A stretch of 64,000 bases of DNA from Varroa destructor (taxonomy: Eukaryota; Arthropoda; Arachnida; Mesostigmata; Varroidae): NCBI RefSeq assembly GCF_002443255.2, contig NW_019211455.1, positions 4,570,597 through 4,634,596 on the forward strand, given 5' to 3'. The position numbers and the translations under genes are program-made. This document shows, one piece after another, positions 41,413-53,881 of this stretch. The notes beneath the pieces were generated by a model. The model worked only from the letters and a program-made list of their open reading frames with translations, did not search any database and was not told where the DNA came from. The first letter of the stretch is position 1. Every line of letters starts with the position of its first letter.

Positions 41413-43013
41413 ATGGAGGTTGACAGTTCGTCCGAGGAAACCGCTCCACCGCCAGCCGTTGCAGAACCCGGCACGGCGCCATCCGTCGTCGTAGTACCTC
41501 AAGCAAAGCTGAAGCGTAGCTCTTCCGCGCCTTTGCTTGTCGGAAGCCCTTCAAGTGGAGGGCACTCAGGCAGTGTCCTATCAGGTTCAGGTTCGGTGTG
41601 GACGGCGACATCTTCGCCATCGTCCGGTGGAGCCAGCGGAGGCTGCGGTAGCCTAAGTCCATCTGCCAGTCCGGCTAGCCCTGTTCTAATCTCGCATTCA
41701 GCATTTCATCCTGCACAGAGCTTCAGGTTAGTTAGAGGATAATGTCAACGATCGGTGGGTACGAATGCCGAAGATGACATGTGCGCGCTACAAGCTGACG
41801 TCGTGGCTATTGAAATACGCTAACGTGGTGCGTGCGTGAATTCGTTTATTGATATATCAGTCAGTTTAGCGCGGGTGTATGTACTATTCTAAACTTACAC
41901 ATGGTTCCTATAAGAAGTACTCCATTATCCCAAAGTCTAAGCATATGGAACAAGCTTGCTATATTACTTCAGCTACATAATCTCTATGTTTGCAATAATT
42001 TGTTGATTTTAGAAATACTGGATCTTTATTAGGATAAGCTTACCTCTGTATAATGCTGCAATAAGGAACGTTTCCTTTTTATAATTTATTTACATCTTAC
42101 CTATAATTAGGAAAAACTTACATGTCTGCGACGCTCAAGGAGTGTCCGTTACTTAATATATAAAAACGCTTATTACACACATTTGTATTAGTTAATGCAG
42201 CCAATGGCCGCGTCAAACTTGTGATACACAAAATATATTTTAACTGGCAGCGACACCTATTGTGTACACTCATAATGTGCATATTATTATTTTTAAGCTG
42301 TTATTTAAGACCCACATAAGCTACTTGTGACTGCGCATTCGCAAGGATGCAGCTGATGCACAAAAATATTGTTGTCGATTTCTCTTTTTAGGGAGGGCCT
42401 TCGAGGTCGCACCATGTCTGTGACGTCATCAGGTCCACACTCCCCCGTCGTCCCTCGGGTTCACCAGATTCGCGCTGAGGAGATGGAGGCAGTGACCGTG
42501 CGTGAAGCTCAACAGGAGCGTGAGCTAGCATCGAAGTTGCTCATTTCACAGTCATGGGATGATCTGTCGATTGATGAAACGCCTTCCTCTTGCGCTTCGC
42601 CTTCTCCGTCGAGTCCCGTCCTCGGTGGGCCCAGGCGACTTCACTCACCCCCGATTTTTGGCTGTCCGTCGCCAAGTGGCAGCACCAGTTGTGCGACCGC
42701 AGGCGCAGCCTCGCCTTCGGGAAGCAATCGGCAGTGCTATTCACCTTCGGTTCTTCGGTCAGCGATGAGAGCGCCTTCATCGCCATCACCTACTCGAGTT
42801 CAGCGTCATCGATCGCAGAGTCCACAACTTGTCTTGCGGCCATCAGCTTTAGGTGCGGTAAAGCGCAAGCTCAGCTCTGATTCAGACGGAGCTGGAAGTG
42901 TTGGTAGTGGCGAACCTGTCGAAAGAGCCAAGAGGATGCTAACACTCGACGATACCACCGGAAAGGACAATACCCTTCTTTTGCAGGTGGCTCCCACCGA
43001 TGGCCATAGCTGA
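41413..43013 (+). CDS. PABIR1: FAM122/PABIR-type PP2A-B55 regulator
   Basis: Two exons, 41413-41726 and 42392-43013 (stop TGA), join through donor AG|GTTAGT and a TCTCTTTTTAG acceptor, giving 311 aa (human PABIR1 is about 290). Family hallmarks appear in order: KLKRSSSAPLLVG (residues 33-44), then PRVHQIRAEEMEAVTVREAQ and SQSWDDLS (about 126-163), then QCYSPS, SPSPTRVQRHRSQSP and LRPSALGAVKRKLSSDSD with a basic nuclear signal. In human PABIR1 the helix beginning RLHQIKQEE binds B55 and blocks PP2A substrates, affecting mitotic timing; the same layout predicts that role here. Much of the remainder is Ser/Pro-rich low complexity with many SP sites suited to kinase control. The start Met gives a short acidic N-terminus. 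Animals may have one or more family members, so the paralogue number is approximate. Confidence 0.88.
41727..42391 (+). other. PABIR1: PABIR intron
   Basis: A 665 bp AT-rich intron with GT-AG borders. Nothing else was recognised in it. Confidence 0.8.
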
Positions 43014-43075
43014 TTGTTCGCAAGGTGGTCGTAAATAGGTGATCAAACAAAAACGTGATCGATTCGGGAAATATT

Positions 43076-43081
43076 AATAAA
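43076..43081 (+). promoter_or_regulatory. Candidate poly(A) signal of PABIR
   Basis: AATAAA only 63 bp after the stop codon; another lies at 43552-43557. Which one is used cannot be told from sequence. Confidence 0.35.
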
Positions 43082-46000
43082 TAGAAGACAGCATAGGCGC
43101 ACGACATTTAGTGAAGTCGAAACGGATAAATAACGTAGTAGAGTATTGAATTTTAGATGTGTTTTGGAGAGGTGGAATCATGAAGCACAACTCATCCAGT
43201 CAGGGACGACAATGAGAATGGATTTGAGGCTGGAGTGGCCGTAAACACGTAATCAAAGAAAAAAATCTGATTAGCTGGAAATATGAAGATCGAACTAATA
43301 CGGCCTTAAGCGGATACGAGGCAAAAAGAGGGCATAGATCTAGAATAATAGATAAGAGAGTAAACAACCAAACCGCGTGCATGGGTCAGTTTGGAACGTA
43401 TCGCCAATGAGTCAAATCAAGAGTATGGCAGAATTTGGAACCAGATGATATTGCACGGCATAGCAAAAAAATTCAAGTGACCACAGACATAGTTGAGCCA
43501 ATGTGAACATCGAAGATAGTTTTTGAAAAAATACTATTACAAGTAATATCATAATAAAGAACACCTTAAGCATCCAGCTTCCGATGGCCAGTAGTCACCT
43601 ACCTAGCCTATATTTATCCGAGGACAAATCTTGCACATGTATTTTTAGTGTAGGCTTCTTTTTCCTCTAAGAGTAACACTTGTTATTATTATTATTAAAC
43701 CCTTTCGTGGACTATTATAATGAAACTAAAATTAGGCATTTATCATGGGGTATATAGATGGCACGGTACCATCGATGCTGAGTGTTTCTGGTGAATGTTG
43801 ATGTACATTGTTGATTGTAAATATCATACTAGAAATGTAAATAATAAGGTAATAAAAACAATAGTTCAATATATCTATATTTCATTAAAGTCTTAAATGT
43901 AGACACTTGTTTAATAGAATGGTTGTCGTTTGCTGCGGACATTCGTGACATTTGAGCACCCCAGGCAAGTATTATTAGTGAGCCAGCGTTCACCATGTAA
44001 TAGGGTACTTTTGCGCGTACTTGAGTATATGAAAACGAACTGATGGTTATGACGAAGTCGGCAGGAAAAATCCGCTGACAAGTAGTTTTTATCTGCCTAC
44101 GTTTGCGTTCTGTTCTTTAGCGAGGTAGCCATTGTGGACTAATTTCCCTCACAGTGATCCAAGCAGGCCTTTCACAAATTGTTTTTCTACTACGGGATGC
44201 CTGTATGCGCGTCTTTGTGCAAAGAGCAAAGCGAAAATGGGACGCACAAGGCTCCTAATGTTTCAATTATCGGGAAATGTTCGCGCTGTTTTCTGCGGAC
44301 TACGGATATTTTGATCACTGACAATGTTATTGAAGACACATAAGACTCACGGTTTATTCTGCAGTATCAAATGTATTCTCTAGGTTGGTTGTTATATTTA
44401 CAGAAAGCATACTCTAAATGAATAGAGCAATAATAAGGCATTACAGAGTCCTCATGTGCTCTCTTACTATCTCTGATTCCTCTAGCCCAGTCATGTTTCC
44501 GTTATTGACTTATTATCATCTTGTACATCGTGTACCGGAGAGTCGCCGAGTATCGCATTTAGTTTTTCTCTTGTGTGAACACGAAACGCATTCGCTAATA
44601 AAGACACACGAAAGAGCTCTCATTCTGTGCTATTACTAGGCGGATCTAAGATTTCATGAACGTACTGAAATAACAATTTAAAAAACTTTGTCAGACTAAA
44701 TAATATCCCTTTAAGCGGAAGAGAAGGAGGGGGTGGGGGGTCCTTTGGTTTAATATGAGTATTCACATACATTCGTCGTAATTATCTTTATTATCTTAAA
44801 TATTTATCCCGAATAGGCATTTTTTAGGTCTTCCAACAGAGAACAACGTCTGAGATTTGGTGCGTATCCAATGTTCAAAATCGTTGACCACGGTTTAAAT
44901 GCAAAAAAAGGTAACTCTTAGTGAATTTGAGTACCATATTTTTCACAGTCAGCTTTTTTGTAACCTTTCTGCAACCATTTATCTGATACTTGCAGGTCAT
45001 TTAGATACAAAATATGTGATGGAAATAACTTTTAAGTAATAATCTCCTACGTAGGCACGGTTATTTGTCGTCGACAGGAACTGTTCATGGAAATCTTTAC
45101 TTCCACCTAGCGCGAGTGTAACTAACCTGCCTGAAACAATTGATGCGATTTCAAATTTGATTTTGAATTCTACAACTGGTATTCAAACTATTTTTCGCAG
45201 ACAATCAGTATAAATGACAGACATAATAGCAAACGCCACCATTCTATAAATCATACAAATAATATGTGTAATGGGTCAAAGCAAGAGGACCAAATTGGCA
45301 ACAGTTTTTGTATTGTATATAAGATTGAGACTTGTTTCGCGTATCGTATGTATCTATAAAAACCTCAGTCCTTTCAATTTGATCTATCAAGCTTCCTTTT
45401 CTAGGATGTAATTTGTATACAGGTTGCGTATATGGTATATGTCCCTGACAATTTTTTCTACCCTTTCCTTCTCGACCCTGTTTCTGTTCTGCCCCGTTCC
45501 GCTAACAACGTGATATGCTCGTCAAAGCTTTTTTGTTTTTCTCAGATATCAATAAACTATCGCTGTTGTCTCATATATATGTTCTTAACGTCTAGCAGGA
45601 AGCGTACCTGAAGGAACAGAATTGCTCATGAAACAATTCTCTATTATTCATCTGTAAGCTTGGCAGTAGTGATAATGAGACAAATGATACTTTGAATTTT
45701 TCTCAAAAATGATTAAATCCTTCGACTAAAAATCCCCACATGTTTGTACTATCTCTATCACACGCACACATCGCCTCAGCGTTATTCGTACAGGATGTTC
45801 ATAATAATACTAATAACGCTATCCCTTCAAACAGATATTCAGAATTGACGCACATTTTTATAAATACACTTGCAAAAGAAATTGAATATGTATGCTGGAT
45901 ACGCTCATGCAATCGAATGAGAAACACGTGATCTAATAATATTTTTATACATAACGTACTATTCTAGCCTAGGGTGGCTTGAGTAATAATTTTCTAACAA

Positions 46001-46488
46001 TGCTTCAAGTGTTGCGTTCATTCTTAGAGACACATTGCTTCTTGGAAGATAAGCATCTATACTATTACGTAGCACCGATCTGGCCTACATCAAGCACTTT
46101 CGGAGTTAATATCGTATCCAATGATGCCAATGCAGCTTACCTACTTGTATATGATATAAGTATATTATTTTCACTCCAAGTCTGTCATTTTCTTTCATAA
46201 ATCAGATCGGATCTTTCGCAATGCCAACCCGACTTTTTCCCATTTTTTCAATAGAACGTGTTTGTTTCGAAAGACACTTGTTGTATCGAATATATTTTCA
46301 GAATTGGTGATTATATTTTCTCCCTTAACAATGGTGTACTGTAAGCCCGTTCAGAGAATTAATCGGATCAGAAGAACACTTTATTTCTGCAAAGAATTCA
46401 ACACAGGCACACACATACACGCATGAATACTGTACACATGCGTACACATAAATCCCAGATCGCAACCGAATAAACTGGTTATCATCAA

Positions 46489-46513
46489 TATATATATATA
46501 TATATATATATAT
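46489..46513. repeat. (TA)n run flanked by inverted ATCAATA / TATTGAT
   Basis: A TA tract enclosed by complementary ends, so the whole can fold as one hairpin. Confidence 0.8.
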
Positions 46514-46782
46514 TGATATGACATCAATATGTATAAAGAGTAATAACTTGATTTCTACATCTTGCCATAGCTAAATATCAATCAACGTTTCGCAGTTTTT
46601 TTAGAAATGGGTTATTATTCCCGAGCATTCGAAAAAATTAGTCGCCGAGATCACACAAGAAACTGACAAACACAAAATACATATATTTTTTAGAAGGTGT
46701 CGCATTTTTTGCCTAGATAAATCAATGTATATTTGAAACTTATTATGCGTAGGAAAACAATCTATTCTGAAGAAGTTTAAAA

Positions 46783-46784
<2 letters not shown>

Positions 46785-46817
<33 letters not shown>
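46785..46817. repeat. (TA)n microsatellite
   Basis: About 16 uninterrupted AT units downstream of TIF1 copy B. Confidence 0.9.
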
Positions 46818-46820
<3 letters not shown>

Positions 46821-47206
46821 CAATACTTAAAATGGGACTATTTTTACTGCTAGCCCGCGATTTCCCCGATTTGAACGTAGTCTTTGCAATTTGGCCGCAA
46901 AGAAACTATTATCAAATCTATTCACGCGGAATGAACTCCCGCCAAAATTAAAAACATTACTTTTTCTCTGAAATCGGTTGGTCTACGTTATTGCCAGTTT
47001 CCAAGCAGCTTCCGAAAAGTTCAAGGTGGTTTTCTATAAAGTAAACCGGGAGATCCTTAAGGAGGTTTAAATAAGGGCTCCAAAAGTGACGAAATAGAAA
47101 GCAACCACCCTCCAGGAGTTATCTGTTCACTGTCGTTAAAGTCGACTATCGAAGATAGCGATGCTCCGTGAGTCTACGAAGTTTCCTGAAGAGTTTAACC
47201 CAACTT

Positions 47207-50200
47207 TTAGGCCACTTTGGCTTTTTTAGTTGCATCAAGCTCCTCTAACTGATCCTTTAGGTCACCGATGCATTCAGGCAACTCTTTCTCGATAAGCTGT
47301 TTAAAGTATTGTTCGAGAAGCTGCAAGCAGTAAGATAGGTCATGAGTTAATATTATAGCTGAGAACAGTCGATCATTTTTTAGGTTAAGCATTATTTGGG
47401 TCTTCTCTGCGTAATATGCTGAAAGATGACAACAGAATCACAGCTGTTTTACAAGGTCGTTAAAATTGAACGTAGACCGGGAACACAGTAGGACTACCTG
47501 AATCTTCTGAAGCTAAATATAGCGTCAAGAAATTTGAAGAAAAAGAAATTCTCACCTGAGCCTGTTTAGCTAACGGCGATTCCTTGGCATTAAAGGTATA
47601 GCAGTTGCAGAAGATCAATTGTATGTCTTGAATAAAAGCGGTAGCACTCTCATAGTGATTGAAGTGACTCGCCGACAATTTCTGCTTTACCGTTGAAAGG
47701 TCCATTGGTCGCGTAATGATCTTGAAGTAGTTTGGGACAGTTCGACTAACAGGCGTTTGGAAAGGGGTCGACGAGCCATGGCAAAACAATTGCAGAAGGA
47801 TCTTCTCGGCGATCTTCAGTTGTTTGCCACTCAGTCCAACGGGTATTTTTCGTTTGCCAGCGCCATCCTTTGAAGCAGCTGGTAATGAATCTTCCTGTAC
47901 AGGGGTGCACAGTGTACACTTCCAGTCCTCGCTTGGAGTGGACACCAACGAAGGAACGTGACAATGAAGATGGTAAACCTTCGGGCAGAGTCCACAGCAA
48001 AGGAGTTCTCCTCCGTCGTGGCACACTGCGCACCAATCATCGCTGTTATCATTATCCTCGGGCACTGCAGAAGTATCGGGTTCTGTAGCTTGCGGGGGTT
48101 GCGAATCTGCTGACGAAACAAGTCGTGTAGATTCTACGGCCGACACAGAAATGGATGCGGTAACTGATACGGATGCGGTAACTGATGCTCCACCAGACGC
48201 TGAAGTTACGCTACTAGAGGACACGGACAGCGGAGATGGCGCCGTGCGGCCTCCAGTTGGTGGCTCCACGTCGCCTACAAGTGACCAAGCAAAATAATAG
48301 GTAAGAAAAAACACGGACATTAATCCAGTCGAATATGGAATATTTTTTTTATATGTTATGTATATAACAATTATATTTTAATATTAACAATTANNNNNNN
48401 NNNNNNNNNNNNNNNNNNNNNNNNNNNNNNNNNNNNNNNNNNNNNNNNNNNNNNNNNNNNNNNNNNNNNNNNNNNNNNNNNNNNNNNNNNNNNCCATTTG
48501 TGTGGTCAGCAGTAATAATGAAAGAATAATATGCATTAGATGCAACTAGCATAACGGCAACTAGGTGAAATTGGAGCTATGACGCTGCAAATGTAGACCA
48601 TATTCTATGATCATATGCGAATCAATTGTAACGTACGGACAGAGATTTGCTTACCCGTGATAACGAGGTCATCTTTGCTTCCATTTTCGAGAGGTGACGG
48701 AGATGGTGTGGGTCTTCGAGGCTCCTTGTCCCTTAGGGAAGGCCCAGACGGCGGCCGGGCAGGATGTTGGCTGCTTGAGCAAAAACCAGGTAAGCTGTGA
48801 GGTGACCCGCTTTTACTCGATAACGCAGGACTGGGAGCGGATCGCCCGTTCGATAAGACCCCGCTTGCTGAATGAGGTCGGCTCTGTTTCACAGCAGGCG
48901 ATAATGATAGTCACATCAAGCATTAGCAAAAATATCCATTACACATAAGCCTTTGAGCACACCGATAGAAACGCATGAGCGAACACTTGTCTATAGCACC
49001 TTCATACTTCATAATCTGGCGACATCGAGAATCGCCTATGAATCGCAATAATCTTAATCAAATCTATATTATCTGTTATAGACATAGAATTGAAATAACT
49101 ATCTTAAGTCACACATTTGCATGATAGGTACGCGTAGCACCAAATCCTCCTGTTTATGCAGCTGCGAGTATTAATACTAGCGAAACAGTTTGGCTAGTTA
49201 CAAGAAAAAAAAAACAAACAAATAACAAAAACACTCCGGCGAATTAAAGACTATTTGATTTTTTCAAACTGATTTAATATCATACCTAAATAATTAAGTT
49301 CTTCGTCATACTAGATTATGACAACCTAAAATCATTAAAAAACGTCCGTTTCATAGAAGATGTCTCATTTATGATAGCTGCAACTTCTCACCTGCTGGCC
49401 ATTATACTGTGTTCGTAAGCTATGCGCCGATTCTCGTAGCGAAGACAAGTCAATAATCTGGCCAGTGTTGGCTAAACCATCAAGTACCTTTGGCTCGAAA
49501 ATGAACTTAAGGTTAATCTCCGCCTTGGTGCTAGGCAGCTGCACAACCTTTTCGATAAGGGCGCTCATCCGACGTTCCATGGTCTGTTTCGAGTGCATCA
49601 ATGCCAATTCGCTGCCCGTAGAGACCATGTCGTCCACAATCGCATGACAGTCAAGAAGTCGCTTGCACAGCTACGTATAGGATTAGCAGCACAAGAAAAA
49701 TAAAATGAAAATATAACTTTAAAACAAATACAATCGATTATGGCATAATCCAGAAAATTAAAGGAAGATCTAAGGTATTATGATTGCCGTCTTATTTTTG
49801 AAAATATGTTACATATAGCATCTTACTGTTCCTATCAGATTTCAAATGATTTTAAATTAGTCAACCTAAAGATTTTTAAACTAATAAAGGGAATAAGCTA
49901 TTGGTGCTTATTTTATATCATTTTTTTTTCGATTTGTTGTTTGTTTGCAAGGTGTTAGGTACCGTAGAAACGTTGTTCTGAACCCCATAACAGCTTCTTA
50001 TTCAGACAACAAATTTTAACACACTTCAGACTTCCCGTCTATTCTTTATATCGAAGATGCCACTTTTAAACTAAGTAAGCCACTTCGGAATAGCATCGTT
50101 GGTTACAATTCAAGTTGTTAAAACAGTTCTTTTCAGTTGAGCAGAGGCAACGTGTCAAAAAGTTGTTTTTCATTCAAAATACCTAGCTTTAGAATCCGAA

Positions 50201-53200
50201 GTCTGCTTATGTAGATTTAACCATATAAACAGCACGATTACAACGAGATAATAGGAGCTTTCTAATGACATTTAACGCTTGTTTATCAGCAAACGGTGAA
50301 TAAAAACAACATGAATTTATTCCCCTACGTAACATATAAACCTATTATTGGAATAAAAGACAAATAAAAGTTTAATTCGTATCCGTGATTTTTTATACTA
50401 CGACAGTGACCGTGAAGTAGTACATTTAGCGTTCGTGAAATTAGCCAGGACAGCTTAGGAGCTAGAGAAAAAGAACTGGTGAAAAACCTCCTGGATTGTC
50501 AAATATCAAAGCTGGCTTGCATTCGACGATCCACAACAAATCAAAATCGTAATGAAAATACGTATGTTGAAAAATAGACTTACATGTAGAACCTCTGTCC
50601 TCTTATAACTAAGCACCTCCCGTTTATGGTTGCACGTATCCTGTATTTCTCGGATTAATTTCTTTGCCTTAGCGTTGATTAAGGTGATGGCTCGTACTGC
50701 GTACGCTCGAATATCGCCCACAACTTTCGATTCCACCTGCGAGCGATACCGGTAAACAGCAAATCAGTTAAGATTTCAAATATTCATAATCTATTTTACA
50801 CTAAACGGGTTGTACACGCTGTGATTCGATCCATTAAATTTCGTCGCGCAGTCCAGAAAAAATTATATTAAAAAGTGCTGTCACGTTAACTTCATCTGCT
50901 TTTCTAAAAGATTCACGGAAGTGTCCCTGAACTAATTTTTTGCTTTTACCGAATTCTAGTACGCCTGCATGTTTTTCAGTGTTTGGGCTGTTTCCTGTCT
51001 TCTGATACTACTGTAAAAGACCATTCAAATGTCGGATTTGTACTTTCAAACAAGTTCAACAAACCTGTGTTGTGGCATCCTGCCACTTCTCTAACGAAGC
51101 GACATACTCCCGAATAAAGGCTTGTTTTTCTGCAATGCGTTTGTGTTGTGTGTTGAAATCGGATTCTTGCTGTTTCCATGCAGCGACTAAGGCTAAATAT
51201 TCGCCATGATTCTGGTGATCCTCAAGCTGGCAGTCACGGCAAGTCAATGCCGAACACTTGCTACAGTAAAATTTCAACGGTTCCTTCGGGTGTTTTTCAC
51301 ACATCTGAAATCGTTGTTTTGCTGCCGCCCTAAGTGCCCGCCCGGCCTGTTCCGTCGATAGAATTATGTGGTCTTTTGTCACTTTGACTCGTTGGTGGGC
51401 CTTGATGCAAGCTGCGCAAAGCCATTCTTCACAATCTTTACAATATCTGTAATAGTGAAGAATCACACAATCAAGATTCAGCCAGGTAATTATGATAAAA
51501 GATATTACATATGGTATATGGGTGTGCAAGCCCGTACAGCTGCATAGCTCGATCGATTCTGTTTAGACCCTGATTTAAACAAAGTATACATGAAAAAACA
51601 GATAGTTTGCAAACTGCGAAATGTACCCTCCGGCAGCAACGCCTTCATCACACGACGTGCAGAGGTTTTTTGGTCCGGATTCCTCTGAGTTATCCTCCTC
51701 TTCTGGAGTCTCCTTTTCGAGGCGATCGAGAAGGACCAAATGACGGATAGCAGCACTTGGTGGAAATATTTGGTCGCAATGGTTGCATTGAACCTAGGAA
51801 AGATAATACAAAAAAAGACGCATTTAAACACTTCTCATTCATGTAAAATTGACTAGCAAGGGTGATTAAATTTTGGATACTTTGTACTTGGAATTTTGGG
51901 CTGTTGTTCTATTCGTTACACCATTTCATAGTACATGGCGCAATATGTCTGCATAGTGTATAAAACCTTAAACGACAAAAAAACTGCGATATTTCGATTA
52001 GGAACACATAACAAGTAATAATAAAATCCAAATAATAAGTCTGCTAACCTTAGCCTATGAAGCTTTGAAAACCCTTAATTGTGGCAACCAACAAAGCCCC
52101 GTTCCTAAAAATGCATAACACCTTTTTTCTTTTTACATTTGATATTTATTACATAACTTTTGGTCAATCCCTTTGCCTATTTCAAAAAAAAAACAATCAG
52201 AAAAACGTAAATATTTTGATCATTAAAATCGCTTTTACGCTATAGCTCCAAAACCAAACACACGAAACGAAGCTTCTGATTAGGATGGTCAATTCCTTGT
52301 CTTCGCCCATGTTGTTAAGGATGCTTCTCGTCTCAGTTGCCATCGCCATCGTGCTGCCACTGCTGGGGCATAATTGGGACGACAAAATGGAATAAACCAA
52401 TTATCCTACTTTGGACTATGAAAAAGACTCAATTCTTTATTTGTTTATTCAGTTTTGTGCTTGTCGAACAACTTCAATTGGAAAGTCATGCAAACGTGAT
52501 CCTAAATCAGATAAACATGGTCCGTCAGCCACCGATAGACTAAGCGGCCTATATCATGGTTTATCTCTTGTTACCGGACGTGCACGGTGTTCGGGATCGT
52601 GACGTTGACTGCTAGGAACCACTATAATTGTCTCCAGTCTCGGCTAATAAATTCACCCACGCATCAGCGATACTTGCACTGTAAAGTCCTTAGCTCAACA
52701 GTAATTTGGGGAGTCTAAGCGCCCAGCCAAATATGCCATTAGTAGTGTCGATAGAAGCCGTGTTTATCTGCGAAACACCGCAAACTTTGCTCATGAAAAT
52801 TTTCTTTGCGCACGATCCCTCCGCAATGCATCATAGTGATAATACTGATAATGGCATTATGCACATAATTTATTTTTTCGCATGAATATGATTACAGTAC
52901 TACACCGTCACGCAAATACAAAATACTACCAAAAGTGCGCAATTTAATTTTCCTATAGAACTACTAATTCAAATTTTATTTTACGATATTTGCAGTAATT
53001 TTTTTATAAGTGGTTGAATGGTCAGAGCCAAATCTGGGCCCTGCTTCTTTAACCTGAGTCATACATGGCGGCTTATATTACACAACTAAGATGAACATTT
53101 TTAAAACGAGAATCTAAGTCAGAATTCGTCAGTCCGAAAGGCAAATCGCTATATGACGTTCAACTAGTTTTAGATTTATAAAAAACCATTCATTATTTTT

Positions 53201-53881
53201 CAGCAAATTCTGTCCCTTAGCATACGCAATAAAAGCTGAGTTAGGACATTTGAGAAACTTTTCTCACAAAATTGAATACAAGAATAAATGGATACATGTT
53301 TAATTGTTAAAATTTTTAATTTAATTAAAAATAAAAGCTTCCTCTTTTTATATTAACATTATTTTCGAAAATAGATACGATGCAGCTGTACAAGAATACT
53401 GTTAAAACTGAAAATTTCGATATCGACACGAAAGTCGACAAACAAACTATGGTGCAAAAAAATAGTTAATAATAGCTATAATATGTCCATTGTAAATTTA
53501 AAATTCAGTCCGATAACCCCACTACAATTATTAAACGAATCAGATAGCCAATGCACTTACAGCGATCATTGCCGATAATATGATGTGTCACGCGTACGAA
53601 GTAAACGCAGATACCTTTATTACGCTTGAGACAACAATCGTATCGCCTATGGTAGCCTAGAGAAGTTAATTTCCGTTAGATGGAATGGATTCTATTTAAG
53701 TAGTATGACTAACCGTTGACTGATCTTCAGGAAGGCACGCCTTGCATGCCGTGTGCAGACACGGTAATAAGAACGGCTCCGACTTGACAGTAACTTCCGA
53801 AAAGCACAGGGCACATTTCCTAACCACAGGCCCAAAAGGCTGGTGTGAAGCGTCAACATCGACGACCTCTGTGTCTGCCAT
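47207..53881 (-). CDS. TRIM33: TIF1/TRIM33-family E3 ligase-like chromatin reader, copy B (complete)
   Basis: Eight exons join in frame: 53881-53714, 51793-51627, 51446-51065, 50736-50584, 49670-49392, 48883-48655, 48274-47556 and 47320-47207 (stop TAA), giving 736 aa. The RING has all eight ligands (C23, C26, C41, H43, C46, C49, C59, C62). B-box 1 starts at LCTSCDEGVAAGG (about 100), followed by B-box 2, a coiled coil, a Ser/Pro-rich linker, PHD (about 541-582) and bromodomain (from about 605) with N688 in CYTFN. This is the RBCC-PHD-bromo order that defines TIF1 (TRIM24/33; Drosophila bonus), nuclear cofactors joining histone reading to ubiquitin ligase activity. The start at 53881 was chosen because an acceptor-like TTGTACCAG lies upstream, implying a noncoding 5' exon. 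The PHD is identical to copy A and the bromodomain differs at only about five positions. A 100 N gap lies in the intron before the PHD exon. Confidence 0.93.
48394..48493. other. Assembly gap (100 N)
   Basis: Exactly 100 N, the usual placeholder for a gap of unknown size, inside the intron between exons 6 and 7 of TIF1 copy B. The flanking exons are intact and splice in frame. Confidence 0.98.
51794..53713 (-). other. Intron 1 of TIF1 copy B
   Basis: A 1.9 kb AT-rich intron between the RING-start exon and the B-box 1 exon, the longest in this gene. No repeats or nested coding were recognised. Its counterpart in copy A is outside the window. Confidence 0.8.

Larger units (their letters stand above)
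43014..47206. other. Intergenic DNA between convergent PABIR and TIF1 copy B
   Basis: Contains the 3' UTRs of two genes facing each other. AT-rich, with (TA)n runs at 46489-46513 and 46785-46817 and a G-rich run near 44728-44742. ORFs are short and show no domains. Confidence 0.6.
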
